Shown: positions 15,077 through 30,004 of the stretch, piece after piece | Layout of the letters: the number at the start of each line of letters is the position of its first letter | Numbering within the stretch: position 1 is the first letter of the stretch | Origin: Latrodectus hesperus | Lineage: Eukaryota > Arthropoda > Arachnida > Araneae > Theridiidae | Direction of reading: 5' to 3' | Length of the DNA: 64,000 bases | Assembly (NCBI GenBank): GCA_037975125.1 | Contig: CM075856.1 | Location: forward strand, 977,001 to 1,041,000 | Notes under the pieces: model-generated | The model's database searches: none | What the model was told of the DNA's origin: nothing | Seen by the model: the letters and a program-made list of their open reading frames with translations, nothing else | Program-made: the position numbers and the translations under genes

Positions 15077-17559
15077 GTCCATTACAATAATCATTATTCA
15101 GTATTTTTCTTTCATTTCGTCAGAACTAGTGCTAATGTCACCAAATACCAAATGTCATTGCCAAATAAAAAATATACCAAATTGCCGCTTTGATTAATTT
15201 TTTTTATAATTTTCAATCTTTAGAAATATTTTAAATGAATAAAAATATTTCTGCCATTAATATTATTTTTTCACAACTAATAATTACTTTTTCCTTAATT
15301 TTTTCGTGAGTTGTGACGAAAAATATCAGCATTGCGAGATTCCCGCCAGCGCGAAATGGAATGGTACCTATAATTTATTCTATTAAACAGTTTTGATGTG
15401 ATACAGTTACAGTTATATGTTTTCAGATATAATGTGACTCTCATCTCATTTAAAAGAAACTTTTGCACTTAAATTTTTAAATTTTATTTATATTATTTGA
15501 GTAATCTGTATGCAGTTTAAATTGCAGTAAATATAAAAGTTTAAATACCAATCAAAGTAAGTTATGCACTGATAAAAAATATAAAAAACTCTCTGTACAT
15601 ATTTTCAAAGTTTTTTTTATGAAGTCATAGGAAATTTTTTGTTGAAAAAGTTTGTTTTACTACAAATTTATTTAATGGTTTTCTACTTAATTAATATTCA
15701 ATATATAATACCATATTTTAAATAATTAATTATTATGTACTATAAATTTTAACAGAATGTATAAAATGCCGTCAATAAATGAATCTTTAATATAAGATTA
15801 GTTTAACTGCGTGGTTGCAAACATAGAAAAATATATGAATGAGTTCAATACGTGAATAAGTTACTAAATTAATACATTGACTAATTATTAAATTTATAAT
15901 AGTTTACTTATAAATTTTCTTAAAAAATACAATAATTTTCATTCTCGAATTTATAGGTTCCAAAATTTTAACTAATATAAAAAATGGATAGAACAACGTA
16001 CATTCATCTATTTAATAAAGGAAAATTTTATTAGAATGTTTGATCATATTACGTTTACTTAATAACACCTTTTGATAAAATCTTCTTATTTGATTTTGCG
16101 GCTTATATTTTAGTATAAATTCTTATCAGGTGAAAAGATATGAATAAAAACAGGTTTTAGTGAAAAATATATTTACAACTATTTATCTTCCTACCATAAA
16201 ATACGTGGAAATAGATTGCGAAAATAACAGCGAGATGATAATGAAATTTTATGATAATGAAAATTTATGATAAACTGATAAACAATGATTGCTTAAACTG
16301 TCTAATAAATATAAAATATTCAAATTTATAAATCTTTAGATATATCTCTATAGATGAATATAAACTAAACTGTAATTATAATGATGATTATAATTTAAAC
16401 GATAATATTTTTAAGTAAATTGAACAGCAAATAAATTACAGAGTCAGATTTTTCACCTTGTAGAAGGCCATAAATTTATAGCATTAGGGGATAGTTGAAA
16501 AATAAACAAATTAATATTATGTTATTATTGTAAAAAGTTTTATGAAAATAAATGAAAAAAATTACATTTTATTATATCGTTGAAACATAATAGAAACAAT
16601 GAATAGAAACATTAATTTATTTTTAATGTTTAATGTATGTAGCTCTTGGACATCAAAAGGAATTTAAAGTAAGTATTAAAAAATGAGCATATTTTTATGA
16701 ATTCACCTAAATTTAATGTTTCTTACTCTGTTTTCTAAATAGAGCAACGAATATGTTATTGAGATGATAAAAATCTATAAATTAAAAATCATTATTTTTT
16801 ATAATTAATATTTAATTAAATTAATGTTATTTTCATTTTATAACAGTTTTCAAAAATAATGTCATTGAATTAATTTGACTTATTATTCGCAGTATGATAA
16901 ATACGGCAAGAGTAATTCGTTTATATCGAATTTTACAAATCGTGAAATGAATAAATTTTTAAATTTCAAACACTTTAAATCTCAATTATATTCATTTGAA
17001 AATAAATTTGAAAACAGACATTAAACTTCATAAATCATAATAATAATTTGATAAAATCAATAACATTAAACGCATGACATCAAATAAAAATTTGAGCTGT
17101 TTTATTTATGTAAAGTTTTCTTGCAGTATATAAATTTAGGTATTTTAAATTATCGTTTTAGTCATTTCTTGAAAAATGTTTATAAAAGTTAAAAAACCAA
17201 AATAAATCTTTATGACTATGATTTTACAAATTTATCACAAATTAATTCAAACTCTAGTTTATTTCATTTTGAATAGTTAATTATGAATAATTAATATAAT
17301 TAATTAATATTTCGTAAAAAGAATTATTTCAAAGCTTCGATAAGTAAATTTCTTACCTAAGCATGGAATTAAGCTGTTCTCATGTCACTTCGAAAATGTT
17401 TTTTTTTTTTTAAATTCACTTTCAAAAGAATAAATTATTTTAATTAAAATCCATCCGAACACATCAACATTTCCATTTGAAACTCCAAAAAAATAAATAA
17501 GATCCACACTTCAATAAAAAAAAACTTTTTCCCACGTAGAAAAAGTTTTATAATCCCGT
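15074..17559. other. Long AT-rich stretch, nothing recognised
   Basis: About 2.5 kb of AT-rich DNA with no open frame that looks coding. A short internal echo of GATAATGAAA occurs near 16,236-16,270. No element ends were found. Confidence 0.6.
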
Positions 17560-17940
17560 CACAAGAAACACAATTTCTGTCTTACGTTGAAACTTCCCAG
17601 AAAATCGTCTGCCTCTTCAGCCAGTCCGATCCCAACTACCACGTACCCCGGTGCCCGATTCTACCCCTCCCAACATTTCGCTCCCGTCATGCCCCTGGTG
17701 GGGAGCTTTTTGGCATGCCTAGTATCTCGGTTGCCCTGGTGACTGTAGTGGTGGCAGCGCGGTAGAACAAGGTAAATCATGGGGTGTCGTCCGTCCTGTA
17801 GGAAAAGTTGCAAGGGGGTGTACCTCAAAACAAAGAGTCAAGTTTATTAACCACATTGTGACGTTGTGGAATTTTTTAATACTGCCACTTCTTACCGCCC
17901 ACGCTAGTAACGCCTTGAGCTTTCCATTGGTTTATGGAGT
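17560..17940. promoter_or_regulatory. CpG-rich island, candidate regulatory region
   Basis: A sharp rise in GC, over half G+C around 17,600-17,820, within AT-rich DNA, with many CpGs. No coding frame or repeat match was seen. Visible motifs include GTTGCCCTGGTGAC at 17,730-17,743, close to the RFX X-box; CCCCTGGTGG at 17,692-17,701, which resembles part of a CTCF core; and CCATTGG at 17,923-17,929, a CCAAT box on the minus strand. Together these suggest a promoter, enhancer or insulator, but motif matches this short can arise by chance and no transcript is visible. Confidence 0.35.
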
Positions 17941-18480
17941 TTTACTTTATTGAAAAACAGCTCTTGATTAAAAAGAATTTCGCTGTTTCCGGAAAACTCA
18001 TTTTAAAATAAATCATACACTACACTTAATGAAATACACTGAAAAGAAATGGATTTATGGTTATGAAACGTTTTTGAATTTAATATCAAAATCACGTTTT
18101 CTTCCAAATGAGAACTTATTATTAAATCATAACATTTCAAGAAATGGAATTTAATCTGATGTATTTGAAATTAAATTATGAGATAAATCAAATATCAATT
18201 TTTGAGATACATTTTGTAATATTTTTATGATGCATCACATAATATTATTGCAATAGTTTCCACCTTTGAAAATAAAACTTAAAAATAGTTATTTATTAGG
18301 TTTTTTTAAAATAATTTTACCAAATAAGAGTTAATTAACATTTTTAAATGTGTAGCATTTCTTCTTACAGTGATTTCTATTGTGTTATGTATAAATTATT
18401 CAATGTTTTTCATTTTACTCAATTTTATTAATGATCCTTTTTGTATAAATGAAATAAATCTTTTTTAATGGATTTTTTTT
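17941..18480. other. AT-rich spacer, nothing recognised
   Basis: AT-rich spacer between the CpG-rich island and the second family A SINE. Confidence 0.6.
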
Positions 18481-18757
18481 GCCGCACTAGTCTAGTGGTC
18501 AGAGTCCCTGACAACGGATAGGGAGGTTCTGGGTTCAAATCCCGGTTCGGGCATAGATGTACTTTCTCTCTCTATCTGTTTTGTCTTTGTCCTTTTCTTG
18601 TATGAATGGGGTGTGAATGATTGCCAACACTATAAATGGGTCCCTATGGCATGTGTATACTGAGGAAGTCGGACTCCACACCAAAATATGGTTCAGTTGG
18701 AAAAGTGGAGCAGCGCACACCATATTGCCAGGCTAGCTGGCACACGACAACAACAAT
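18481..18757 (+). repeat. tRNA-derived SINE, family A, copy 2
   Basis: The best-preserved partner of the 14.75-kb copy. Box A region CTAGTGGTCAGAGTCCC begins at about 18,493 and box B GGGTTCAAATCCC is at 18,531-18,543. The shared body CACACCAAAATATGGTTCAG is followed by the tail GGCACACGACAACAACAATA. The surroundings are AT-rich but not a TA array. Two minus-strand frames of 62 and 70 codons across it are incidental. Confidence 0.92.
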
Positions 18758-21700
18758 AGATTTTCTTGAATTAAGAATATATTTTATGATAAGACTAGAT
18801 TGATTTTGTGAGATTCTAAATTTCAAATATGGGGAAAATTCAGAACATTTTATCATTAATAACGTTTCTAAATAAGATAAAATTTATAACTTTTATTACG
18901 ATGCAATAAATTTATTCAAAAATAATGAGTTTTATACTAATATAAGACATTTAAAATCAGTTTAAATTTGACAATTTAATTCTGTATGTAAGCATCACAT
19001 AAAGGTTTAGTTCTCACGGAAACTATTGATTACTTGTCATTTTTACTGATAAAAATATCTTAAAATTTTTTTGACATTATTAGTTTGAAATTATCATTTC
19101 TGTCAGATTTTATAGTATCGATCTCACCAATTCTTACTTTGTGATACGTTCCTAAGATGAAGTAAAAGGTTATTAATTACAGAATTCCTAAAATAAAGTA
19201 GAATTAGAAATATATAGAGGACAAAATTTTTTTTGTTAATTTATTGCCATGCTTAATTACATTTTCACCCAAATGAATAATTGCACACACAAATGTATTT
19301 ATTTTAAAGTAAATATCCTGATAAATAAATAAAAATAGTTAGGTATTCCTTTCGATCTTTGCCATTTCATAGACGACATTATCAATCACAAGAGTGTATT
19401 TGTAAATATTTTATACCTTGCATGGATTTGCAATATTTGGGACAGTTAATCTTTATATAAGAAAAAAGTTTAACAATATATGAATTAAAAAACATTCAAT
19501 ACTTACCGATTTAATTTAACGGATAATTTTAGGGAATTAAGTTTTACTTTTAAATTACTGTCTAAACTTTTTTTCTACTTTAAAAAACTATGACTTTTAT
19601 CTACATTTACAGTTAAATAAATTATTTTATTCAAACTATATAAATATAGAAATCTATTTAAATTAGTCTTAAACTTTATGACTGAGTTTAAAAATTTAGG
19701 CAACATTATTATTAATAATGTATAGAAAATAAACTTACTGAAGTGTATTTGGATATAAATAAATTCTAATTTTGAGTTTTCATGAGAATTTTTCGAATTT
19801 AATGATAATATTTAAATGAAAAAGAAGCAAACATTTAAAAACATATAATTTATTATTAACTAAATATTTTTTCAATTAATTTGGCATACATAGAACATTA
19901 ATTGCACAATGTTATAGGAAAACGCCTTTAATTTTAATAAAACAATTTATTTACTTAATGAAGAAAACTGAAATGCGAAATAAATATACAAAATATAGAA
20001 AAATACTTAAAACATTAAAAATTGACAGCTCTTATATTGTGAGGTATATAATATTTTTGACATAATACTTATAATATTTTATTGGTCTAACAAAATCAAC
20101 GAGAATATTCAAATGAATATAGCAAAATTGATATCATTTCTTATTTTAAAGAAAGATAAATTCCACTTTGAATTTTACATCTGCATTGTTTATTGCACAA
20201 TACTCGAATCAAATGTCGAAAACCCATTCAGTTAAAAGCTTTCATTCGCTTTCATTCGAGTTATTTAATTCCAAAAATAGCTGTATCATTGCGTTAACTA
20301 AAATCTGCTAATGGTTTTTGAGATTAAAAGCGTTTTTCTATCAAAAATTGTTTCATTAATGCATCTTTGAATTATTTAAATTTTCTTAATTTGATGTGAT
20401 TTCACTTTCGATTCATCTAGTTTTAAAAATATTGAGGAAAGTAATAAAACATTTTTAATAGCGTATCATCTAATTTAATGGAAATGTCTTCTAGGAAAAT
20501 GTCTTCAGTGCAATTTTCTGTTTCCGATTGAATATGAAACTATAAAGTTCAATGAATTTATAAAAAAAAACTTTTAAAGATTTTGCATTAGACAATTATA
20601 TTTGGAAGAAGCTTTATATTTTATGTTCTGAACTGCTAAAAAAGAGTTTGTATTACATAACTTAGCATTTTTTGCTACGGTAACGTTAAATTTTGATAGT
20701 TTATGGTTTTATAAAAATAAAATTGTTTAAAGAATGTTGAAAAAATTTAGAAGAAATAGGAATGTACATTCGTTATTCACATATGGGAATACAATGGTTG
20801 CAGGTTCGATATATTTTGTTTACTGAAAACATGGTAGTGTGTCCTCTACATGGGCATCGTTCATTTTGGAAAAATTGCATTTGAATATATTTTATTCAAA
20901 GTTAGATTGTTCAAACATTTTTCAAAAAATGTTCTGAATTTCAAATAGCTGCAGTTTATTCTTTCTATTTGTGAAAGTTATGAAAACTGTAAACCCGTTG
21001 TGTTTTGTATGACATTATTTATATCATTATTTTATTTATATACAGATAACCATTTTCAGGAAATAAGTCTGTGTTTTAAATAGGCTTGTTATTTCTTTTT
21101 AAATGTCTTGTTTCAATATAATTAATTGAAATAGTTACTTTCTCAATATTTTTATGTTAATCAAGAAAAAAAAACTATAGTTTGAAGGATATGAAATTTA
21201 TTCTAAAATTCTTATGGATCACGAGTAGTGTAAATATAGGAATTATATTGTCAGTATTATTATTAGCAGCAAAGTTATATTTAAAAAGTGATATAGTTAA
21301 GCTCATATAAGCTTAATCAAGCATTTTGAAACATGTTACTGATTATTAAAGGGTTATATATATTTTAATAATGAAATCATTTACTGAATATTGGAAAAAA
21401 GACTATTTTTTTTAAATATGATGAATCAACTTAAAACTTACTTACATTTAGACAGTCAAGTAAGTATTTTAAAGTCTATTATAAAATGCGAAAATAGATT
21501 GAATTATAATTTACAAAATATATTCTGCTTAAAGTAATTTTTACTTTAAGCTAATTTCATTTAGTGTATCGTAATTAATGAATACAGTATACTTTAATTA
21601 CTATGTATAAAACTAATTATCGTAAGAATTTCAAAATAGTTATCTATTTTTTTATGAAATTTGTTATATTTTAATTAATTTTATTTAAAATATGTGTTGT

Positions 21701-21958
21701 GTACAAAATAATTAAAAAATCTAATAAAGTGAAATTTATACTTTGTAAATAAAATTTAGAAACAAATATGTAAAGAGTATTCATGCACCCAAAGGATTTT
21801 AAAGATTCAAGTTTTAAATTATTGTTAGGTTTTATGAAATAACATTTTCGAGCACATTTAGTTATTGACTTTAGAAATCCTTTACTTACAAGCATTACTA
21901 TGAGTGCTCATAAATAACTTGCCTACTGTTCTGTATAAACACATTGGGATTCAATTTT
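18758..21958. other. AT-rich stretch, nothing recognised
   Basis: About 3.2 kb of AT-rich DNA without a convincing gene, element end or duplication. Short frames near 21.7-21.9 kb do not look like known proteins. Confidence 0.6.
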
Positions 21959-22210
21959 GGCACAGGTGCCGTATAATCCACAATTCCAAATTCTGAATTC
22001 TTTTGGCGATGAAGAAATGTTGCTATCGTGATGTATCATGACGTGCGCGATGACGTAAATACTAGGGTTACCAAAATAGAATTTTTGCATAATTCTTATA
22101 GGTCTCCATATGTATGACGTAACAAAAAAAGCTTGCCAGATACATAAGAAAATCTCCCAAAAAATCGCCAATCTCAGAATTTGGCGCATGGATTATATGT
22201 CACCTGTGCC
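21959..22210. mobile_element. MITE-like element with long inverted termini
   Basis: A 252-bp element whose ends are extended inverted repeats. The left end starts GGCACAGGTG, then TATAATCCA, CCAAATTCTGA and TTGGCGAT within about 55 bases. The right end, read as reverse complement, gives GGCACAGGTG, ATAATCCA, CCAAATTCTGA and TTGGCGAT in the same order within about 50 bases. The interior is less AT-rich than the flanks and holds two TGACGTAA-type motifs. An 88-codon minus-strand frame fills it but resembles no transposase. The superfamily and the target duplication could not be assigned. Confidence 0.75.
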
Positions 22211-22509
22211 TAAATTTTTAACAAGACATCACAAAATGCTAAGTTTGTAAAGAACTACTTTTTAGGTTATATTACATTGATTTAAATTTTTATAAAATTT
22301 GACGTGGTATGTTTTTTTGATGTGTACTAGAATATTTCTGGTGAACACAGAATTTCTTCGTTGTAAAACAGGTACGATTATGCGAAGTCATTTTTCCCAT
22401 TTATTTTTTATTTTAAGAAAACAAAGTTGAATTTCTAAGTTGATTATATAATATCTGATATGTTACATTGAGCACTAGATAACAAATTCACTGTTAGCAC
22501 CTATCTGCT
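22211..22509. other. AT-rich spacer, nothing recognised
   Basis: Unremarkable AT-rich sequence between the inverted-repeat element and the LINE tail. Confidence 0.55.
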
Positions 22510-23225
22510 GTTAAGAGTTCTTGTTGTTGTTTCTTATCTCAGGTTGCCTATCTAAGCTAAACAACCCCCATAAAAGCAAAAATATCTAAAATGTATAATA
22601 CATGTGATGGGTCCAGAAGGACATCGTCTTTTTAAAAATTTAGGAAGGTTAAGATATGTCCAGGGGAGGCCATATTGACGGAACACCAAGGACAGTCTGG
22701 AAATGTCCTTTGCTCTTGCTGAAGGGTGATTCCTCTCGTGTGCCTACTCAGATAGCGGGAAAAGGCAGTTTGATAAGATCTTGGTCTAAGATTGAAAGTC
22801 TCACCCAATCTTTTGGTGAAGTACCATGGATGGTTGGGAGGAATTTTCATAAGGTTATTGAATTCAGTTTTTGCCAGGGAATAAATCTCACTAGATGTGA
22901 GCTCTTCTCCTGGGTTTACTTCTTCCTCTGACGCTGATCTGGCCAAGAAATCCGCTTTTTCATTCCCCATTACTCCCACGTATGAAGGGATACATTGGAA
23001 AAGTACTGTGTGTTCGGGTAACAGTCTCTCAAGAAGATTTAGTATGTCCAGGCTAGAGAGTTTGATCTCCAATAGTGCTCCAATTTAAAAAGATACTGGA
23101 TTAAAACACGACTGTGTCAGCCAATATCCAGATATCCCTTGATCGATCCTCCACTTCTACTGCATACTGCAAAGAATGCAGTAGAGTACTGAAAAGTACT
23201 AAAGTACTGCCGTAGTAATGTAAAG
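22510..23225 (-). pseudogene. Non-LTR (LINE) RNase H and C-terminal fragment
   Basis: A minus-strand 3' piece of a LINE-encoded reverse transcriptase polyprotein. Reading from 23,225 downward: an RNase H start (SLQYAVEVEDRSRDIWILAD, about 23,120-23,190, in a frame shifted from the main ORF), then the open frame 23,072-22,632. This has FQCIPSYVGVMGNEKADFLA, the canonical RNase H block, followed by LSRHTRGI and a zinc-knuckle-like CPWC..GHIL. Past the stop, LDPSHVLYILDIFAFMGVV continues toward a tail of AAACAACAACAAGAAC at about 22,520. The reverse transcriptase and endonuclease domains are absent, so this is a 5'-truncated copy, as is usual for LINE insertions. Confidence 0.88.
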
Positions 23226-23276
23226 TATGAGTTCGTAATAACTGTTTTGAATAAAACACCATACGCTCTTAGATCT

Positions 23277-23305
23277 CTGTTTCTAAGATAATATCTTAGA
23301 AACAG
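23277..23305. repeat. Perfect 13-bp hairpin
   Basis: CTGTTTCTAAGAT at 23,277-23,289 and its exact reverse complement at 23,293-23,305, with a 3-base loop. ACAATA-type repeats with ACACGGAAA follow to 23,345. Confidence 0.85.
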
Positions 23306-26395
<3,090 letters not shown>

Positions 26396-26635
26396 CGCCC
26401 GATCTTATCTAGTGCGTTACAGTGTGCCTGACTGCGGATAAAAATGGTCCTAGGTTCAGAATATCTCGGTTCGAGGAAACATGGATCGCTAGATTTCTTT
26501 CTATATATCTATCTCTTTCTATTAGTGCCTTAACTTGTAGTGAATGAGGTGTAGAAATGATTGCCTACCCTGTAAACGGGTTTCCTAATTTAGCATGCGA
26601 ATGTAGCTGAAGAAGTCTGTTTCAAAGTTAAAGAT
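26396..26635 (+). repeat. tRNA-derived SINE, family A, copy 3 (degraded)
   Basis: Diverged from the 14.75 and 18.48-kb copies but collinear: TATCTAGTGCGTTACAGTG then CCTGACTGCGGATA (box A side), AGGTTCAGAATATCTCGG (disrupted box B) and ATGATTGCCTACCCTGTAAA. The AGCATGCG..GAAGAAGTC block then fades out before the GACAACAAC tail. The promoter boxes are mutated, so it is unlikely to be transcribed. Confidence 0.8.
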
Positions 26636-27540
26636 TCTGTCATAAAAATGTAAAACAAATTGAGATTGAAATATCAGAATTCAAATGTTTCATTTAAATT
26701 ATAGCTACATATTCATGCCCTCATAATTTTATCTGATCATTAAAATTTTGCTTTGACATTGTAAATGTTAATTTATGATTTTCTAAATTCAAATTAGTTT
26801 CTAATCATATAATAACGTGCTATAATGTCAATTGAATTTATTGTTGAATTTTTTAAATAATTATAGATACACTGCTTATTACAAATTGTAGTCAAGTTTA
26901 AGAAAATTACCATACTTAATTGTAAAATGACAAGTATACTTCAATTAATTACTTGTATATTTCAATTTTATATATTTTTAGCGTAATTTTAATGTAAATA
27001 CTTAAGTGGAATACAGGTATATTTCAATTAAGTATTTACATTAAAAATATTTTGCAAACTTCGAATATAGTAATTTTAATTAATTAATATGATACAATGT
27101 ATTCATTGCTTTGGAGCTTTCTTCCATTCATTGCACAGTAAATTTTCCAAATTTTAAAAGCCGAAGCTCTTAATTTGTAAAGTCCATTAAGGCTACTATA
27201 ATCTTGCTTTTAAAAGTATGAAATTAATTTTTAAAATACTCTTCTTAGAAGAATTATTCATAAAAATATCATTGATATTCAAACAACATTCTCTAAGATA
27301 GCAGGTATTTATTTAAAACAGTAAACATCGATATAAATCAAAATTCCGATTTAGTGACATTAATTGAATTAATTAGTGACACAATTCTATTCAATCTTCA
27401 TCAACAGTTAAAAAAATAACTCACAGTTTCCTTTAACTACAAAACTTCAGTGGTTCCATTAATTTGTAAACGGCAACATCCCACAACTTGATACTTTACA
27501 ACAACAATAGCAACCCAAAGACAAAACGGAATTTATTCCA
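26636..27540. other. AT-rich spacer, nothing recognised
   Basis: AT-rich sequence. The motif AAATATAC/TTCAATTAA recurs loosely near 26,930-27,045, as an imperfect inverted and direct pattern around CTTAAGTG. No gene was seen. Confidence 0.5.
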
Positions 27541-27930
27541 AATAAAACTTATCATTATGTGTCATGAATATATCTTGATTCGCGTCGCAGAAAAGTTTCT
27601 TCTAATTCCATGAACCGAATCGGGCAGAAAGCAAAGAAAAGGTTTCTCTTTTCTACAAGTCAAAGACATTAATCACAGGAGCGAAACCTCCTTATTCTCC
27701 GGCACATTTCCTTCCGACAAAAGATGAAAATGGATCACTGTCAAAGAAAATGCACTCTGCAAGTCCAGGTCCTTCCGAAAGTAGTTACAATTTCAAGAGG
27801 AAATCGGAATCCATGCAAATAAGCACGGCTTCTTCAAGTCGAAGATTTTTGTTCCTTCTGTGGTGGGGTGGATCTCCCGAGGAATTCGGTTCCATCTAAT
27901 TATCTGTGTGCTGGTATTTAGAATTTGATT
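27541..27930 (+). other. Base-balanced island with long open plus frame
   Basis: One plus-strand frame stays open for about 97 codons from a TAA at about 27,606 to a TAA at about 27,900 in a non-repeat island. It includes PPYSPAHFLPTKDENGSL and SASPGPSESSYNFKRKSE. It has no early ATG. If real it would be an exon rather than a whole gene. A possible acceptor-like CGTCGCAG lies upstream near 27,590. ATGCAAAT is at 27,813. No family was recognised, and chance openness in a locally GC-richer stretch is a fair alternative. Confidence 0.3.
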
Positions 27931-28521
27931 TATTTTGCATGCATTCCTTCCAAAGATGCGTCAATTTTAAGTAATTCATAAAATTTACATTTTACTTAAA
28001 ATACGTATATTTTTTTCAAAATACAATAATTTACATGAGAAATATATTATAGTGATTAAATTTAATCATATTTCTATTTAAATAAATTCATTTTACTTTG
28101 AAAGGAATTACATTTAGCATTTTTAAAATCATTGCGAATTTTAAACGCTTTATTACTTCAGGAATATTGATTACAATAACTTTTTTTTTAATTTACATAT
28201 TTTCCATAAGGAATTTTTCAACATTTTAAATGAGACCGTAAATAAGTTAAAGAAATGTTTTGTAAAGTGTTTAGTTTACTGTTTTTGTTTGTTAATTTAA
28301 ATATGATATACTATGTGAACATATTTGATGGCTTTTTGTCCCCAGACTTTAATTTTGTAAATCAAGGTGACTAATTGGACCGGGATCTAGTATTTAAAAT
28401 CTTTCCGAACCCTTTGATATTCATTTTTGCAATATGGGAAACGAAACAATAAACAGTTGAATCAAAAACTGAAGTGTTAGAAAGTCGGGCGCAATCTCGG
28501 TTTAATACCAACACAGACTAA
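27931..28521. other. AT-rich spacer, nothing recognised
   Basis: AT-rich sequence leading to the TA target site of the next element. Confidence 0.6.
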
Positions 28522-28523
28522 TA

Positions 28524-28737
28524 TTGGGTTGTTCGGAAAGTCATTTCGTTTTTCCCACCTGGATCAGCTTTTTGCTAGTAAAAACCAACCACTTTTATGA
28601 GTGTGAAATCGTGCTGCTACCAGAAAGATGGTAAAAGCTATTGGACTAGAATGGACAAAATGCAATGCAATACGATATTTATTCGTTATACGTTTTTCAT
28701 TTTCATGAAAAACGAAATGACTTTCCGAACAACCTAA
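28524..28737 (+). mobile_element. Mariner deletion derivative with TA duplications
   Basis: A complete short element of 214 bp. The left end starts TTGGGTTGTTCGGAAAGTCA, the right end is the reverse complement of TTAGGTTGTTCGGAAAGTCA, and the repeats extend to about 31 bases with one mismatch. A TA dinucleotide flanks each side (28,522-28,523 and 28,738-28,739), the hallmark of Tc1/mariner insertion. Unlike a typical MITE it retains transposase C-terminal code inside. The minus-strand 75-codon frame over its right part is incidental. It could be moved only by a full-length mariner of the same family elsewhere. Confidence 0.93.
28573..28690 (+). pseudogene. Mariner transposase C-terminal remnant
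   Basis: Inside the 214-bp element the plus strand reads SKTNHFYECEIVLLPERW, a stop, KLLD, a stop and NGQ. This corresponds to the conserved mariner C-terminus with FY, a GI-like pair, LPERWQK and an NGQY end. Both stops sit where glutamine is usual (TAA and TAG from CAA and CAG). Everything N-terminal is deleted, so it has no activity. It shows the element arose by internal deletion from an autonomous copy. Confidence 0.8.
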
Positions 28738-28739
28738 TA

Positions 28740-30004
28740 GTTTTTGATGTGTTATAGAATAAAATCTGTTATGTATGGTATTTAACAAATTTTTCCTTTT
28801 TTCATTTTTGGAAATATAAGTGAAAATATGTTTATACTGCAGAGTTATTCACCATTATAAATAGCTAATATTATCAGTTTCATCATAAAAATTTGTAAAT
28901 TTTCAATATTCTTCTAAACTTTATACATTTTATCTATTGCTAGTAACACAACATTTCATACTTTTTGTAACACTGAAAATGTCGCTCTAAACATTTTTGC
29001 GTATATTAAATAGATATAGCTTTATTGATCTTTTAAATATGATACTATTTATATTTCAATTTAAAATAAATGAATAAATTGTAAAACTATTTGACGAGGA
29101 ATAATTTTTGAATTGATATGAATTTCAAAAAAATTTTCATATCTTTTAAAATATTAATTATGATACTCTAATTAATTTTTTATATATTTTAATCATTATG
29201 TCTCTGTTTCCACTACATAGTAGTTTTCATTAAAATATTTGAAAAACAATTCATTTTTGTTAAAAATGTCTCTCTACCAGGATATCAAAATTAACTTATG
29301 TTACTGTATTTAAATCTTGACAAAATAAACATTAATATGAGCCTATTTTTCCAAAAATAATATTTTTATAAAACATCATTTTCCACTGGAAACAAAACTC
29401 TTTGACTTTGGAGAAATTGAGGATATTTAAATTTTTACTGCAAACTTTTATTTTTATTTTCACTATTTTTAAGATATAATATTGATAATGAGGAAAAGTA
29501 CTGAATGAAGTTTTAACAAAATGTTAATTACAATTTTCAATTTGTTAAGACTATCTGTACTAGATAAATGCCTACCTTACAATTACAAGAGATTATCTAG
29601 TGAAATTATTTAAGAAATCTTACAATGGAGAACTTTTAGGAATAATTTTTTGAACGAATTATTTTGATCATTCTATTGATGAAAATATTAAAGAGAAAGT
29701 TGAATATCCAACGCAAAATATTTAAAATACTCAATTAAGCGTAAATTTATAAAATGATACTTTATCTTTATTATGAAGCAATCATTTTTATTTCATCAGT
29801 TGTAAGTCCTTAACAATAGTGTTAAAATTTAAAAGGCGTATTTTAAAATAATTTTTTTCATTTATAAAAATAATTTCCAATTTTTAATTAAAAGTCATTT
29901 AGTTTAGATAAATACTTTACAATTTGTTCTTGTTTCATATGGGTGGCTGTTTTGTGTCATTTTAAAAGCTGCATTTTGTGATATCATGAAAGTTTGGACT
30001 CGTC
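28740..30004. other. AT-rich stretch, nothing recognised
   Basis: AT-rich sequence without coding or repeat features that could be supported. Confidence 0.6.

Noticed and set aside
22656..23088. Plus-strand frames of 91 and 63 codons
   Set aside because: They lie antisense to the well-supported LINE RNase H frame.
28564..28788. A 74-codon minus-strand frame
   Set aside because: It spans the right end of the mariner derivative into the flank, so it cannot predate the insertion, and it has no family match.
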